Below, piece by piece: positions 7,762-16,228 of a stretch of DNA of 64,000 nt (the stretch's first letter is position 1; each line of letters starts with the position of its first letter). Source of the stretch: Streptomyces sp. f51 (GTDB taxonomy: Bacteria; Actinomycetota; Actinomycetes; Streptomycetales; Streptomycetaceae); assembly GCF_037940415.1 (NCBI RefSeq), contig NZ_CP149798.1:434001-498000 (forward strand). The letters run 5' to 3'. The notes beneath the pieces were generated by a model that saw only the letters and a list, made by a program, of their open reading frames with translations, was not told where the DNA came from and did not search any database. The translations under genes were made by a program, and so were the position numbers.

Positions 7762-8837
7762 TGAGTACGGCCGGACAGACCGGGCCGACGGCGACCGTGC
7801 CGCCGGCCCCCGGCCCCCCGGCCGCCGACGGGCCGAGCGCACGGCGCCCCCTGGTGCTGCGGCTGCTCGCGCGGCCCGAGGTCGGCGTGTTCCTCGGGGC
7901 CGCCGCCGTGTTCGTGTTCTTCCTGATCGCGGCGCCGTCCCTGCGCTCCGGCGGTTCGATGGCCACGGTGCTCTACCAGTCGTCGACGATCGGTCTCATG
8001 GCGCTGCCCGTGGCCCTGCTGATGATCGGCGGCGAGTTCGACCTGTCCGCCGGCGTCGCGGTCGTCAGCTCGGCGCTGACGGCGAGCATGCTCAGCTACC
8101 AGCTCACGGTGAACGTCTGGGCGGGAGTCGTGGTCGCGCTCGTCCTCTCGCTCGCGATCGGGGCGTTCAACGGCTGGATGATGGTCCGCACCGGACTGCC
8201 GAGCTTCCTGGTGACGCTCGGGACCTTTCTGATCCTGCAAGGCGTGAACCTCGCGGTCACCAAGCTGGTCACCGACAACGTCGCCACCGACGACATCAGC
8301 GACATGGACGGCTTCGGCCAGGCGAGAAGGGTCTTCGCCTCGTCGTTCGACCTCGGCGGCGTCCAAGTGAAGATCACGGTCGTGTGGTGGCTCGTCTTCG
8401 CGGCGCTCGCCACCTGGGTGCTGCTGCGCACTCGGTACGGCAACTGGGTCTTCGCGGTCGGCGGCGACCAGGAGAGCGCCCGCGCGGTCGGCGTACCCGT
8501 GACCTTCACCAAGATCACGCTGTTCATGACGGTCGGCTTCGGCGCCTGGTTCGTCGGGATGCACGAGCTGTTCTCGTTCAACACGGTGCAGTCGGGCGAG
8601 GGCGTCGGCCAGGAGCTCATCTACATCGCCGCGTCGGTGATCGGCGGCTGTCTGCTCACCGGCGGCCAGGGCTCCGCGATCGGCCCCGTCTTCGGCGCCT
8701 TCATGTTCGGCATGGTGAACCAGGGCATCGTCTACGCGGGCTGGAACCCCGACTGGTTCAAGGCCTTCCTCGGCGTGATGCTGCTCGGCGCCACGCTCGT
8801 CAATCTGTGGGTCCGCCGCACGGCGACCCGGAGGTGA
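7761..8837 (+). CDS. Sugar ABC transporter permease (ribose/xylose type)
   Basis: A 358-residue integral membrane permease of the BPD_transp_2 type used by ribose, xylose and inositol importers. After a Pro-rich N-terminal tail of about 25 residues there are about ten hydrophobic segments. Family motifs are visible, including [17 protein letters not shown] (the conserved G-E-F/I-D-L-S-x-G) and [16 protein letters not shown], and [18 protein letters not shown] near the end. Translation starts at ATG 7761, whose A is the last base of the binding-protein stop codon, giving tight coupling. It would form the channel with the downstream ATPase. An in-frame ATG at 7635 lies inside the upstream gene and is rejected. 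Confidence 0.9.
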   Translation: MSTAGQTGPTATVPPAPGPPAADGPSARRPLVLRLLARPEVGVFLGAAAVFVFFLIAAPSLRSGGSMATVLYQSSTIGLMALPVALLMIGGEFDLSAGVAVVSSALTASMLSYQLTVNVWAGVVVALVLSLAIGAFNGWMMVRTGLPSFLVTLGTFLILQGVNLAVTKLVTDNVATDDISDMDGFGQARRVFASSFDLGGVQVKITVVWWLVFAALATWVLLRTRYGNWVFAVGGDQESARAVGVPVTFTKITLFMTVGFGAWFVGMHELFSFNTVQSGEGVGQELIYIAASVIGGCLLTGGQGSAIGPVFGAFMFGMVNQGIVYAGWNPDWFKAFLGVMLLGATLVNLWVRRTATRR

Positions 8838-8845
8838 ACCGACCC

Positions 8846-9820
8846 ATGGCAGACAACGGATCCGGTCACTCGGACGTATCCGCCCCGGGCGCCCCACCCG
8901 GGCACGACGGCCCCCCGCCCGGGCATGACAGCGCCCCGCCCGGGCACGACAGCGCCGCGATCGGGCACGACGGCCCCCCGATCGTGGAACTGCGGGGCGT
9001 GGGCAAGTCCTACGGCACCGTCCGCGCCCTGCACGACGTGTCGCTCGAAGTCCGTCCGGGCCGCGTGACCTGCGTCCTCGGCGACAACGGCGCCGGGAAG
9101 TCGACCCTCATCAAAATCATCTCGGGGCTGCACCGGCACAGCGAGGGCGAGTTGCTCGTGGACGGCACGGCGGTGCGCTTCGGCTCCCCGCGCGAGGCCC
9201 TCGCCCAGGGCATCGCGACCGTGTACCAGGACCTCGCGACGGTGCCGCTGATGCCGGTCTGGCGCAACTTCTTCCTCGGCTCCGAGCCGACCCGGGGCCC
9301 CTGGCCCGTGCAGCGGCTCGACATCGCCCGGATGAAGCGGACCGCCGATGCGGAACTGCGCAGCATGGGCATCGTCCTCGACGATCTCGACCGGCCGATC
9401 GGCACGCTGTCCGGCGGGCAGCGCCAGTCCGTGGCCATCGCCCGCGCCGTGTACCTCGGCGCCCGGGTGCTGATCCTCGACGAGCCGACCGCCGCGCTGG
9501 GCGTCAAGCAGTCCGGGGTCGTCCTCAGATACATGGCCGCCGCCCGGGACCGCGGCCTCGGCGTCATCTTCATCACCCACAACCCGCACCACGCCTACAT
9601 GGTCGGCGACCACTTCGCCGTGCTGCGGCTCGGCACCCTGGAACTCAGCGCCGACCGGGGCGAGGTCGGCCTGGAGGAACTCACCGACCACATGGCGGGA
9701 GGAACCGAACTGGCCCAGCTCAAGCACGAGTTGGCGCAGGTGCGCGGGGTCGACGTGGAGCGGCTTCCGGAGGCGGGGGACCTCGCGGGCGGAGGGACGG
9801 GGGGTGACCGGCGGGAATGA
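8846..9820 (+). CDS. Sugar ABC transporter ATPase, single nucleotide-binding domain
   Basis: A 324-residue ATPase energising the preceding permease. Walker A is GDNGAGKST, the signature is LSGGQRQ, Walker B is [12 protein letters not shown], and the H-loop is ITHN. Ribose-type transporters often use a fused double ATPase of about 500 residues; this one has a single domain. The first 45 residues are unusual: a low-complexity tail containing four GHD-centred heptads encoded by a 21-bp tandem DNA repeat (8900-8983). The start at ATG 8846 lies 8 bases after the permease stop, with GAGG overlapping that stop. The three-gene order is binding protein, permease, ATPase, and no regulator is fused to the operon. 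Confidence 0.9.
   Translation: MADNGSGHSDVSAPGAPPGHDGPPPGHDSAPPGHDSAAIGHDGPPIVELRGVGKSYGTVRALHDVSLEVRPGRVTCVLGDNGAGKSTLIKIISGLHRHSEGELLVDGTAVRFGSPREALAQGIATVYQDLATVPLMPVWRNFFLGSEPTRGPWPVQRLDIARMKRTADAELRSMGIVLDDLDRPIGTLSGGQRQSVAIARAVYLGARVLILDEPTAALGVKQSGVVLRYMAAARDRGLGVIFITHNPHHAYMVGDHFAVLRLGTLELSADRGEVGLEELTDHMAGGTELAQLKHELAQVRGVDVERLPEAGDLAGGGTGGDRRE
8900..8983 (+). repeat. Four 21-bp tandem repeats encoding GHD heptads
   Basis: Units begin at 8900, 8921, 8942 and 8963, each starting GGGCAYGAC. They encode [21 protein letters not shown] and GHDGPPI in the N-terminal tail of the ABC ATPase. Copies are close to identical at the DNA level, so copy number may vary between strains. Confidence 0.9.
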
Positions 9821-9939
9821 CCGGGGCCCGCGCCCCACTCACCCGGGGCCGTCCGCCCGGAACAGGGTGCATGCGGCCCCGGATCACACCCCTGGAGGGG
9901 CGACGGTCACGGTGATGGAGGAACGGTTACGCTGAGATC

Positions 9940-10512
9940 ATGCCGTCCACACGTCGTACCGCGCGCCAGACCGACCTGCTCAAGCGGCTGGTCGCGTTGC
10001 TGGTGGCGGAGGGCTTCGCGGCGTTCACCCTCGACGAGCTGACCGAGCGACTGCACTGCTCGAAGACGACCCTGTACCAACTGGCGGGAAGCAAGCAGGA
10101 GTTGGTACGGGAGGCGGTGAAGCACTACTTCCGGGAGGCCGCCCAGGCCGTCGAGAAGCAGGTGGCCGACACCTCCGCGCCCTCCGAGCGCGTGGTCGTC
10201 TACCTGAACGCAGTCGCCGGACAGCTGCGGCCGCTCTCCCGGCGGTTCCTCGACGACATGGCCGAGTTCGAACCGGCCCGCGAGGTGTACGAGGCCAACA
10301 CGCGCCTCGCCGCGGGCCGGATCCGGCAGCTGATCGCCGACGGCGTGGCCGCCGGGGCGTTCCGTGACGTCCACGCGGCGTTCGTGGGCGAGGTCGTGGC
10401 CGCGACGATGCAGGAGATCCAGCGCGGCGAGGTCGCCGCGCGCACGGGACTGAACGACGCCGAGGCCTACGCCGAGCTGGCGTCGCTCATCGTGCACGCC
10501 GTCTCCCCCTGA
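9940..10512 (+). CDS. TetR/AcrR-family regulator upstream of acyl-CoA dehydrogenase
   Basis: A 190-residue TetR-family protein. The DNA-binding helix-turn-helix is FTLDELTERLHCSKTTLYQL (about residues 28-47), followed by the typical AGSKQELV turn. The C-terminal helices (about 60-190) form the ligand and dimer domain, with FDDMAEFEPAREVYE-like charged segments. It is transcribed in the same direction as the acyl-CoA dehydrogenase gene 260 bp downstream. The gap holds a perfect dyad (10707-10722) that is its most likely operator. An acyl-CoA or related ligand would fit the neighbour, but that is inference. Confidence 0.86.
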   Translation: MPSTRRTARQTDLLKRLVALLVAEGFAAFTLDELTERLHCSKTTLYQLAGSKQELVREAVKHYFREAAQAVEKQVADTSAPSERVVVYLNAVAGQLRPLSRRFLDDMAEFEPAREVYEANTRLAAGRIRQLIADGVAAGAFRDVHAAFVGEVVAATMQEIQRGEVAARTGLNDAEAYAELASLIVHAVSP

Positions 10513-10706
10513 TCACCGCCGCCCCGGCGCCCCGGCCGCCCGGCCGCGTGGCGCGGCGAGACCCACCCGTACCACCCTCCCGTATCACCCCCGGGTGAGC
10601 CCGCGCATCCGCGCGTGCGGGCCCGGCTCATCACGTACAGAACCCGCCCACCGGTCGCCGACCGGCGGATCCGTCGCTTGCCGGCATGGCCTGGCGGTAC
10701 CAAAAA

Positions 10707-10722
10707 CGATACTGTTGTATCG
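10707..10722. promoter_or_regulatory. Perfect dyad upstream of acyl-CoA dehydrogenase
   Basis: CGATAC (10707-10712) and GTATCG (10717-10722) are exact reverse complements with a 4-base spacer. A further GTATC follows at 10729-10733. The site is about 50 bases before the acyl-CoA dehydrogenase start, in an AT-richer patch suited to a promoter. It is a good candidate operator for the TetR encoded just upstream. Confidence 0.55.
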
Positions 10723-10771
10723 CCTGGCGTATCAAAAGCGTCCAGTGAACCGCCACCACCGAGGACCTGCC

Positions 10772-11953
10772 ATGCCCGCGACCCGCACCCTTCCCACGCC
10801 GGAAGCCGTCGACCTGATCGCCCTGACCCGCGAGCTCGCCGAGAAGGAACTCGCTCCGCGCGTCGCCGAGGCCGAGGCCGAGGGACGCTTCCCCCGCGAG
10901 GTCTTCCGGACCCTCGGCCGGGCCGGTCTGCTGAGCCTGCCCTACCCCGAGGAGTTCGGCGGCGGCGACCAGCCCTACGAGGTCTACCTCCAGGCCCTGG
11001 AGGAGATCGCCGCCGTCTGGGCCAGCGTCGCCGTGGGCGTCTCGGTGCACGCGCTGTCCTGTTTCGCCCTCGCCTCGTTCGGCACCGAGGACCAGAAGAA
11101 GGAGTGGCTCCCGGACATGCTCGGCGGCGAGCTGCTCGGCGCCTACTGCCTGTCCGAGGCCCACGCGGGCTCCGACCCGGGCGCGATGCGCACCCGGGCC
11201 GTACGGGACGGCGACGACTACGTCCTCAACGGCGCCAAGGCCTGGACCACGCACGGCGGGTACGCGGACTTCTACACCGTCATGGCCCGTACGTCCGACG
11301 AGGGCTCGCACGCCATCTCCTGCTTCCTCGTCCCGGCCGACACACCCGGCGTGGTGGCCGACCCCCCCGAGCAGAAGATGGGCCTGACCGGGTCCGCCAC
11401 CGCCACCGTGCGCCTGGAGAACGTGCGCGTGCCCGCGAGCCGCCGGCTGGGCGAGGAGGGCGAGGGGCTGCGGATCGCCTTCGCCGGGCTGGACTGCGGA
11501 CGCCTCGGCATCGCCGCGGTGGCCACGGGTCTCGCCCAGGGCTCCCTTGACCACGCGCTGCGCTACTCGCGCGAGCGCGAGACCTTCGGCCGGCCCATCA
11601 TCGAGCACCAGGGTCTGGCCTTCGTCCTCGCCGACATGGCCGCGGCGGTGCAGGTGTCCCGGGCCACGACGCTCGCCGCCGCCCGGCTCAAGGACGAGGG
11701 GCTGCCGTTCCAGTCCGAGGCGTCGATCGCCAAGCTGATCTCCACCGACAACGCCATGAAGGTCACCACGGACGCGGTCCAGGTGCTGGGCGGCGCCGGC
11801 TACACCCGTGACTTCCCGGTCGAGCGCTACATGCGCGAGGCCAAGGTCATGCAGATCTTCGAGGGCACCAACCAGATCCAGCGCCTGATCATCGGCCGCG
11901 GCCTCAAGGAGAGCGACCGCGGCAGCCTGCGGGTGCGCAGCGCGGGGAACTGA
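10772..11953 (+). CDS. Acyl-CoA dehydrogenase
   Basis: A 393-residue FAD-dependent acyl-CoA dehydrogenase that introduces the alpha-beta double bond into an acyl-CoA in fatty-acid or branched-chain catabolism. The N-terminal helical domain, the middle beta domain (LSEAHAGSDPGAMRT and WTTHGGYADFYTV) and the C-terminal helical domain (RETFGRPIIEHQGL, VQVLGGAGYTRDFPVER and IFEGTNQIQRLIIGR) are all present. The catalytic glutamate is expected in the YMREAKVMQIFEGTNQ segment. Length is typical. The start is ATG 10772. It is probably controlled by the upstream TetR through the dyad at 10707-10722. Confidence 0.93.
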   Translation: MPATRTLPTPEAVDLIALTRELAEKELAPRVAEAEAEGRFPREVFRTLGRAGLLSLPYPEEFGGGDQPYEVYLQALEEIAAVWASVAVGVSVHALSCFALASFGTEDQKKEWLPDMLGGELLGAYCLSEAHAGSDPGAMRTRAVRDGDDYVLNGAKAWTTHGGYADFYTVMARTSDEGSHAISCFLVPADTPGVVADPPEQKMGLTGSATATVRLENVRVPASRRLGEEGEGLRIAFAGLDCGRLGIAAVATGLAQGSLDHALRYSRERETFGRPIIEHQGLAFVLADMAAAVQVSRATTLAAARLKDEGLPFQSEASIAKLISTDNAMKVTTDAVQVLGGAGYTRDFPVERYMREAKVMQIFEGTNQIQRLIIGRGLKESDRGSLRVRSAGN

Positions 11954-12316
11954 CGGAGGCGGTACGGCGCCCTCGCGCCACCGGGGGGATACGCAGCCCT
12001 CGCGCCACGGGAGCCGTACGGCGTCCTTCCGTGTCGGCGGCCGTACGGTGGGCTCCGGAACCGGCCCCTTCGGCGCCCGCGTTCGGCGGAGAACGTCCGC
12101 GCACGTGATTATCGCCGTCGGAACGCCGATACTTCCCAGTGTGAGCTCCTCGCACCGCCGATCCGCTCGCCGGCCGGACGGGCCGGCCCTTCGGCCACGT
12201 CCGCGACGGACGGGTTCGGGCCCGCTCCCGGCGTGGGCGGCACCGGACCGCGGCCCGGCGGTGGCGTGGGCACCACCGGACAGCGGCCCGGCGGCTCTTC
12301 TCACCAGGAGGTTCCC
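11954..12316. other. Intergenic region before dhaKLM
   Basis: 363 bases with no convincing gene. It contains imperfect direct repeats of a CCCTCGCGCCAC element near 11969-12009, two GTACGGC-centred elements, and a near-perfect 29-bp direct repeat just before dhaK (12233-12294). A ribosome site AGGAGG lies at 12306-12311. The promoter of dhaKLM should be here, but I cannot place it. Confidence 0.5.
12233..12294. repeat. Imperfect 29-bp direct repeat (period 33)
   Basis: A 29-base element beginning GTGGGC and ending GCGGCCCGGCGG occurs at 12233-12261 and again at 12266-12294 with only a few mismatches. It lies immediately upstream of the dhaK ribosome site, so it may be a simple duplication or a paired regulator site. 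Confidence 0.6.
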
Positions 12317-13309
12317 ATGAAGATGCTCATCAACGTGGCGGAGACGGTGGTGGCGGACGCGCTGCGGGGCATGGCGGCGGCCCATCCGGAGCTGACGGTG
12401 GACGTCGACAACCGTGTGATCGTCCGCAGGGACGCGCCGGTCGCCGGACGGGTCGGCCTCGTATCCGGCGGTGGGTCCGGGCATGAGCCGCTGCACGGCG
12501 GGTTCGTGGGCCCCGGGATGCTGTCGGCGGCCTGCCCCGGTGAGGTCTTCACCTCCCCGGTGCCGGACCAGATGCTGCGAGCGGCTGCGGCCGTGGACAG
12601 CGGCGCGGGTGTGCTGTTCATCGTGAAGAACTACACCGGCGACGTCCTCAACTTCGACATGGCCGCGGAGCTGGCCGAGGACGAGGGCATCCGGATCGCC
12701 AAGGTCCTCGTCAACGACGACGTGGCCGTGACCGACAGTCTGTACACGGCCGGGCGGCGCGGAACGGGCGCGACGCTGTTCGTGGAGAAGATCGCCGGCG
12801 CCGCCGCCGAGGAGGGTGCGCCTCTGGAGGCCGTCGAGGCACTGGCCCGCAAGGTCAACGAGAACTCCCGCAGTTTCGGCGTCGCGCTCAGCGCCTGTAC
12901 GACACCGGCCAAGGGCAGCCCGACGTTCGATCTGCCCGCGGGCGAGCTCGAACTCGGTGTCGGCATCCACGGTGAACCGGGCCGGGAGCGGCGCGCGATG
13001 ATGACCTCACGCGAGATCGCCGACTTCTCGGTGCACGCCGTCCTGGACGATCTCGCACCGCGCAATCCCGTGCTGCTGCTGGTCAACGGCATGGGCGCCA
13101 CCCCCCTGCTGGAGCTGTACGGCTTCAACGCGGAGGTCCAGCGGGTGCTGACCGAGCGTGGCGTCCCCGTGGCCCGCACCCTGGTCGGCAACTACGTCAC
13201 CTCCCTCGACATGGCGGGCGCCTCGGTGACCCTGTGCGAGGTGGACGAGGACCTGCTGCGCCTGTGGGACGCGCCGGTCAGGACACCGGGGCTTCGCTGG
13301 GGCGTGTGA
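12317..13309 (+). CDS. dhaK: Dihydroxyacetone kinase subunit DhaK
   Basis: The 330-residue substrate-binding subunit of a phosphotransfer-dependent dihydroxyacetone kinase. It binds dihydroxyacetone covalently through a histidine in the motif LGVGIHGEPG (about residue 220). The other signature, SGGGSGHEPLHGGFVG (about 50-65), is present, as is the FIVKNYTGDVLNFDMA segment. Length is normal for DhaK. AGGAGG lies 5 bases before ATG 12317. The gene leads the dhaK-dhaL-dhaM operon. Together the three products phosphorylate dihydroxyacetone to dihydroxyacetone phosphate, feeding glycolysis from glycerol or sugar breakdown. Confidence 0.95.
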   Translation: MKMLINVAETVVADALRGMAAAHPELTVDVDNRVIVRRDAPVAGRVGLVSGGGSGHEPLHGGFVGPGMLSAACPGEVFTSPVPDQMLRAAAAVDSGAGVLFIVKNYTGDVLNFDMAAELAEDEGIRIAKVLVNDDVAVTDSLYTAGRRGTGATLFVEKIAGAAAEEGAPLEAVEALARKVNENSRSFGVALSACTTPAKGSPTFDLPAGELELGVGIHGEPGRERRAMMTSREIADFSVHAVLDDLAPRNPVLLLVNGMGATPLLELYGFNAEVQRVLTERGVPVARTLVGNYVTSLDMAGASVTLCEVDEDLLRLWDAPVRTPGLRWGV

Positions 13310-13398
13310 ACCCGGCCGACGGGCCGGGAACGGCACCCCGGCCCCCGGGCCGCCGAACGTCCATGAGGTCAACTCTCGTACCACGCAAGGAGAATTCC

Positions 13399-13998
13399 GT
13401 GCTCGACGCCGATTTCTTCCGCCGCTGGATGACGGTGACCGCCGCCTCGGTGGACCGTGAGGCGGAGCGGCTCACCGACCTGGACTCCCCCATCGGTGAC
13501 GCCGACCACGGCAGCAACCTCCACCGCGGGTTCGCCGCCGTGACCGCCGCCCTGGAGAAGGACCCCCCGGACACCCCCGGCGCCGTCCTCACCCTCGCCG
13601 GAAGGCAGTTGATCTCGACGGTCGGCGGCGCGTCCGGACCGCTGTACGGCACGCTGCTGCGGCGGACCGGCAAGGCGCTCGGTGACGCCGCAGAGGTCAG
13701 CGACGAGCAGTTCGCGGACGCGCTGCGCACGGGCGTCGACGCCGTCATGGCACTGGGCGGGGCCGCGCCCGGCGACAAGACCATGATCGACGCCCTGGTG
13801 CCCGCGGTCGACGCGCTCGCCGAATCGTTCGCGGCGGCGAAGTCCGCCGCCGAGGAGGGCGCCGTGGCGACCACCCCGCTCCAGGCCCGCAAGGGCCGGG
13901 CGAGCTATCTGGGCGAGCGCAGCATCGGGCACCAGGACCCGGGTGCCACGTCCTCGGCCCTGCTGATCGCGGCACTCGTGGAGGCGTCCGGTGAGTGA
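13399..13998 (+). CDS. dhaL: Dihydroxyacetone kinase subunit DhaL (ADP-binding)
   Basis: The 199-residue nucleotide-binding subunit of dihydroxyacetone kinase, which carries ADP/ATP and is rephosphorylated by DhaM. Metal- and nucleotide-binding motifs are DSPIGDADHGSNLHRGF (about residues 28-44), GGASGPLYGT, PGDKTMIDAL and the terminal SYLGERSIGHQDPGA. I start it at GTG 13399, 6 bases after AAGGAG. An in-frame ATG at 13363 is possible but lies before that ribosome site. The last 8 bases overlap dhaM, so the two are coupled. Confidence 0.94.
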   Translation: MLDADFFRRWMTVTAASVDREAERLTDLDSPIGDADHGSNLHRGFAAVTAALEKDPPDTPGAVLTLAGRQLISTVGGASGPLYGTLLRRTGKALGDAAEVSDEQFADALRTGVDAVMALGGAAPGDKTMIDALVPAVDALAESFAAAKSAAEEGAVATTPLQARKGRASYLGERSIGHQDPGATSSALLIAALVEASGE

Positions 13999-14407
13999 TG
14001 CCGACCAGGGGCTTGTCGGGGTCGTGCTGGTCTCGCACAGCGCCGCCGTCGCCGCGTCCGTCGCCGAACTGGCCACGGGTCTGGCCGGCGGCGGCACGGT
14101 CGCTCCCGTCGCACCGGCGGGCGGGACCCTGGACGGCGGGCTCGGCACCAGCGCGGACGTGATAGCCGCCGCCGCGGCCTCCGTGGACCGCGGCGCCGGG
14201 GTCGCCGTGCTCACCGATCTGGGCAGTGCCGTGCTCACCGTCAAGGCGCTGCTCGCCGAGGGCGACGAACTCCCGGACGGCACCCGGCTGGTGGACGCCC
14301 CCTTCGTCGAGGGCGCGGTGGCCGCGGTCGTCACGGCCTCGGCGGGCGCCGACCTCACGGCGGTGGAGGCGGCGGCAGCGGAGGCGTACACCTACCGGAA
14401 GGTGTGA
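13991..14407 (+). CDS. dhaM: Dihydroxyacetone kinase phosphotransfer subunit DhaM
   Basis: A 138-residue protein consisting only of the PTS EIIA-Man-like domain of DhaM, which passes phosphate from HPr of the phosphotransferase system to DhaL. The phosphorylated histidine sits in VLVSHSAAVA (about residue 16). The closing motif is APFVEGAVAAVVTAS. Some enteric DhaM proteins also carry HPr and EI-like domains; this short form lacks them and so depends on the general PTS proteins. It starts at GTG 13991, overlapping the end of dhaL by 8 bp. Confidence 0.93.
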   Translation: MSDADQGLVGVVLVSHSAAVAASVAELATGLAGGGTVAPVAPAGGTLDGGLGTSADVIAAAAASVDRGAGVAVLTDLGSAVLTVKALLAEGDELPDGTRLVDAPFVEGAVAAVVTASAGADLTAVEAAAAEAYTYRKV

Positions 14408-14428
14408 CCGCCGAGCCGTAGACGGGTC

Positions 14429-14450
14429 GGCCGGCCGGGGCGGGCCGGCC
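14429..14450. terminator. Candidate terminator after dhaKLM
   Basis: GGCCGGCC at 14429-14436 pairs with GGCCGGCC at 14443-14450 around a 6-base loop, between the convergent dhaM and tetR genes. The stem is pure GC with no T-run. A direct repeat of CCGGAAGGTG lies on both sides (14395-14404 and 14452-14461). Confidence 0.5.
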
Positions 14451-14548
14451 ACCGGAAGGTGGTGCGACCGCCGGGAGGTGCCCGGGCTGCCTGCTGGATG
14501 GTGTGGCCCCAGGGACGTGCGCGGGCCCGAACGGTGTGCGGCCCGGGG

Positions 14549-15247
14549 TCAGGTGATGCCCTTCGCCGCGACGATCAGGGCCGAGCGGATGGTCCCGGCC
14601 AGCTCCGCGCGGGCCGTCACGGGATCGGGCTCGGCCTCGTCGGTGCGCCACGCGTAGTGCTCGACCGCCGAGCGCAGGGCCGCGTTGAGCATGGCGGCCT
14701 GGATCTCCGAGCGCAGGTCGACGGTGCCGAGACCGGCGCGGTCGGCGAGCGCGCGGGCGAACACCGGCTCGGCCTCGTCATGGGCCTGGAGCCAGACGGC
14801 ACGCAGGCCCGGCTCGGTACGGGTGAGCCGCAGCAGCGTACGGACCCTGGGCGGTTGCGGCATCGCCATCGGGCCCTCGCCGTTCGTGGACGCCTGCTCC
14901 AGGGCGTCCTCCAGGGGAGCGCCGGCGGGCCAGGCCCGCAGTGCCGCGGCGATCGCGTCGATCCCGGCCGCGAACAGCGGGCTGACGCAGCTCTCCTTGC
15001 CGGGGAAGTAGCGCCACAGGGTCCGGGTGGACAGGCCGACGGCCTGGGCGATCTGGTCCCCGGTGGTGGCGGCCACGCCCTGGTCCACGAACAGTTCCAC
15101 TGCGGCGCGGGCGATCTCCAGCCGGATCTCGGCCTTGCGTTCGTCGGTGAGGGGCGGCCGCCCTGTCCGGCCTCGACGCCGTCCGGGGTGTTCGTCGATC
15201 GCGCCGTCCGGCACTGATGACTCCTCGGTTCTCGGTTGCGTCCGCAT
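14549..15247 (-). CDS. TetR-family regulator divergent from SDR gene
   Basis: A 232-residue TetR-family repressor. After a charged, disordered N-terminus (about 1-35), the helix-turn-helix reads TTGDQIAQAVGLSTRTLWRY (about 60-79) followed by FPGKESCV. The C-terminal domain resembles the MftR-like group (TetR_C_17-type), with RTLLRLTRTEPGLRA. The ATG at 15247 gives a long tail; a GTG at 15214 is an alternative. It is divergent from a short-chain dehydrogenase gene, and an imperfect dyad lies between them (15302-15328). It probably represses that gene and itself. Confidence 0.83.
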   Translation of the reverse strand: MRTQPRTEESSVPDGAIDEHPGRRRGRTGRPPLTDERKAEIRLEIARAAVELFVDQGVAATTGDQIAQAVGLSTRTLWRYFPGKESCVSPLFAAGIDAIAAALRAWPAGAPLEDALEQASTNGEGPMAMPQPPRVRTLLRLTRTEPGLRAVWLQAHDEAEPVFARALADRAGLGTVDLRSEIQAAMLNAALRSAVEHYAWRTDEAEPDPVTARAELAGTIRSALIVAAKGIT

Positions 15248-15301
15248 ATGCCGCCCGGGACTGCGGCTGCGCCGAGTCTAGCGATCTCAGTCCGCCCAGA
15301 G

Positions 15302-15328
15302 ACTTTCTGTCATTCAGCGACAATAAGT
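15302..15328. promoter_or_regulatory. Candidate TetR operator upstream of SDR
   Basis: ACTTTCTGTC (15302-15311) and GACAATAAGT (15319-15328) form an inverted repeat matching at 8 of 10 positions with a 7-base spacer. It lies in the AT-richest part of the divergent gap, 58 bases before the SDR ATG and about 55 bases from the tetR start. Confidence 0.5.
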
Positions 15329-15385
15329 CGTACTGTGGCGGCGCGGCACCTCGGCCGCACGCGTACGAACCTCTGGGAGAACGTC

Positions 15386-16152
15386 ATGAACACCACCGGA
15401 CCGGACGGCCGCAGCGTCATCGTCACCGGGGCGGGGTCGGGCATCGGCCGTGCCACCGCGCTTGCCTTCGCGGCCCGGGGCGCCCGGGTGGTCGTGGCCG
15501 ATCTCAACGCCGAGGGCGCGGCGGCCGTCGTCGGGGAGATCGAGGCGGCCGGCGGCACTGCCGTGGCCGTGACGGGCGACCTGAGCGAGCAGGAGGTCGT
15601 GGACCGGGTGACCGCGACGGCGGTGGAGCGGTTCGGCGGCGTGGACGTGCTGGTCAACAACGCCGGAATCATGGACCGTATGTCGGCGCTGGCCGACGTC
15701 GGCGACGCGGAGTGGGAGCGGGTCGTCCGGGTCAACCTCACGGCCCCGTTCCTGCTCACCCGGGCGGTGCTGCCGCACATGCTCGCCGTCGGCAAGGGGG
15801 GGTCGTGGTGAACACCGCCTCGGAGGCGGGCCTGCGCGGCAGTGCCGCCGGGGCCGCGTACACCGCCTCGAAGCACGGTGTCGTCGGGCTCACGAAGTCC
15901 CTCGCCGTGATGTACCGGGACAAGGGCATCCGCGCCAACGCCATCGCGCCGGGCGGCACCAGCACCGGGATCACGGTGGACATCGACCCCGGCGCCCACG
16001 GCCCGGCCGCCCTCGGCGCCTACATGGGCAACGTCGGCCGGCTCGCCGAGGCCGAGGAGCAGGCCGCGGCGATCGTGTTCCTCGCCTCGGACGCGGCGAG
16101 CAACGTCAACGGCGTGATCCTGCCCGTCGACAACGGCTGGGCGGCCGTCTGA
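15386..16152 (+). pseudogene. Short-chain dehydrogenase/reductase, frameshifted at a G7 tract
   Basis: Two reading frames together make one classical SDR of about 255 residues. The first frame (15386-15811) supplies the NAD(P)-binding VTGAGSGIGRATA and the VLVNNAGIMDR motif, then ends prematurely at TGA 15809-15811. A second frame, continuing to 16152, supplies NTASEAGLRGSAAGAAYTAS (with the catalytic Tyr in YTASK), the RANAIAPGG motif and the C-terminus. The frames meet at a run of seven G (15796-15802); eight G would restore one continuous protein. Without correction only the coenzyme domain is made and the catalytic Tyr/Lys are lost. A sequencing error in the homopolymer is as likely as a true mutation. 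Confidence 0.85.
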
Positions 16153-16179
16153 CGGCCGCAGGGCCGCCGGCCGTCAGAC
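16147..16179. terminator. Bidirectional terminator, 12-bp perfect stem
   Basis: GTCTGACGGCCG (16147-16158) pairs exactly with CGGCCGTCAGAC (16168-16179) around a 9-base loop. It includes the SDR stop codon and lies between the convergent SDR and chitosanase genes, so it probably ends both transcripts. No T-run follows. Confidence 0.7.
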
Positions 16180-16228
16180 CCTCAGCCGTCAGCCGTCAGC
16201 CCTCAGCCCTCAGCCCTCAGCCCTCAGC
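16180..16228. repeat. Seven 7-bp tandem repeats, CSTCAGC
   Basis: Seven consecutive 7-base units (CCTCAGC, CGTCAGC twice, then CCTCAGC four times) run from 16180 to 16228. Each unit contains TCA, a TGA stop read on the minus strand, so because the period is 7 the array places stops in all three minus frames. The chitosanase stop codon (16217-16219) is one of these. Confidence 0.85.

Noticed and set aside
7499..8845. N-terminal extension of the ABC ATPase frame across the permease gene
   Set aside because: The permease frame has clear membrane motifs; the extension is Arg/Pro/Gly-rich shadow sequence.
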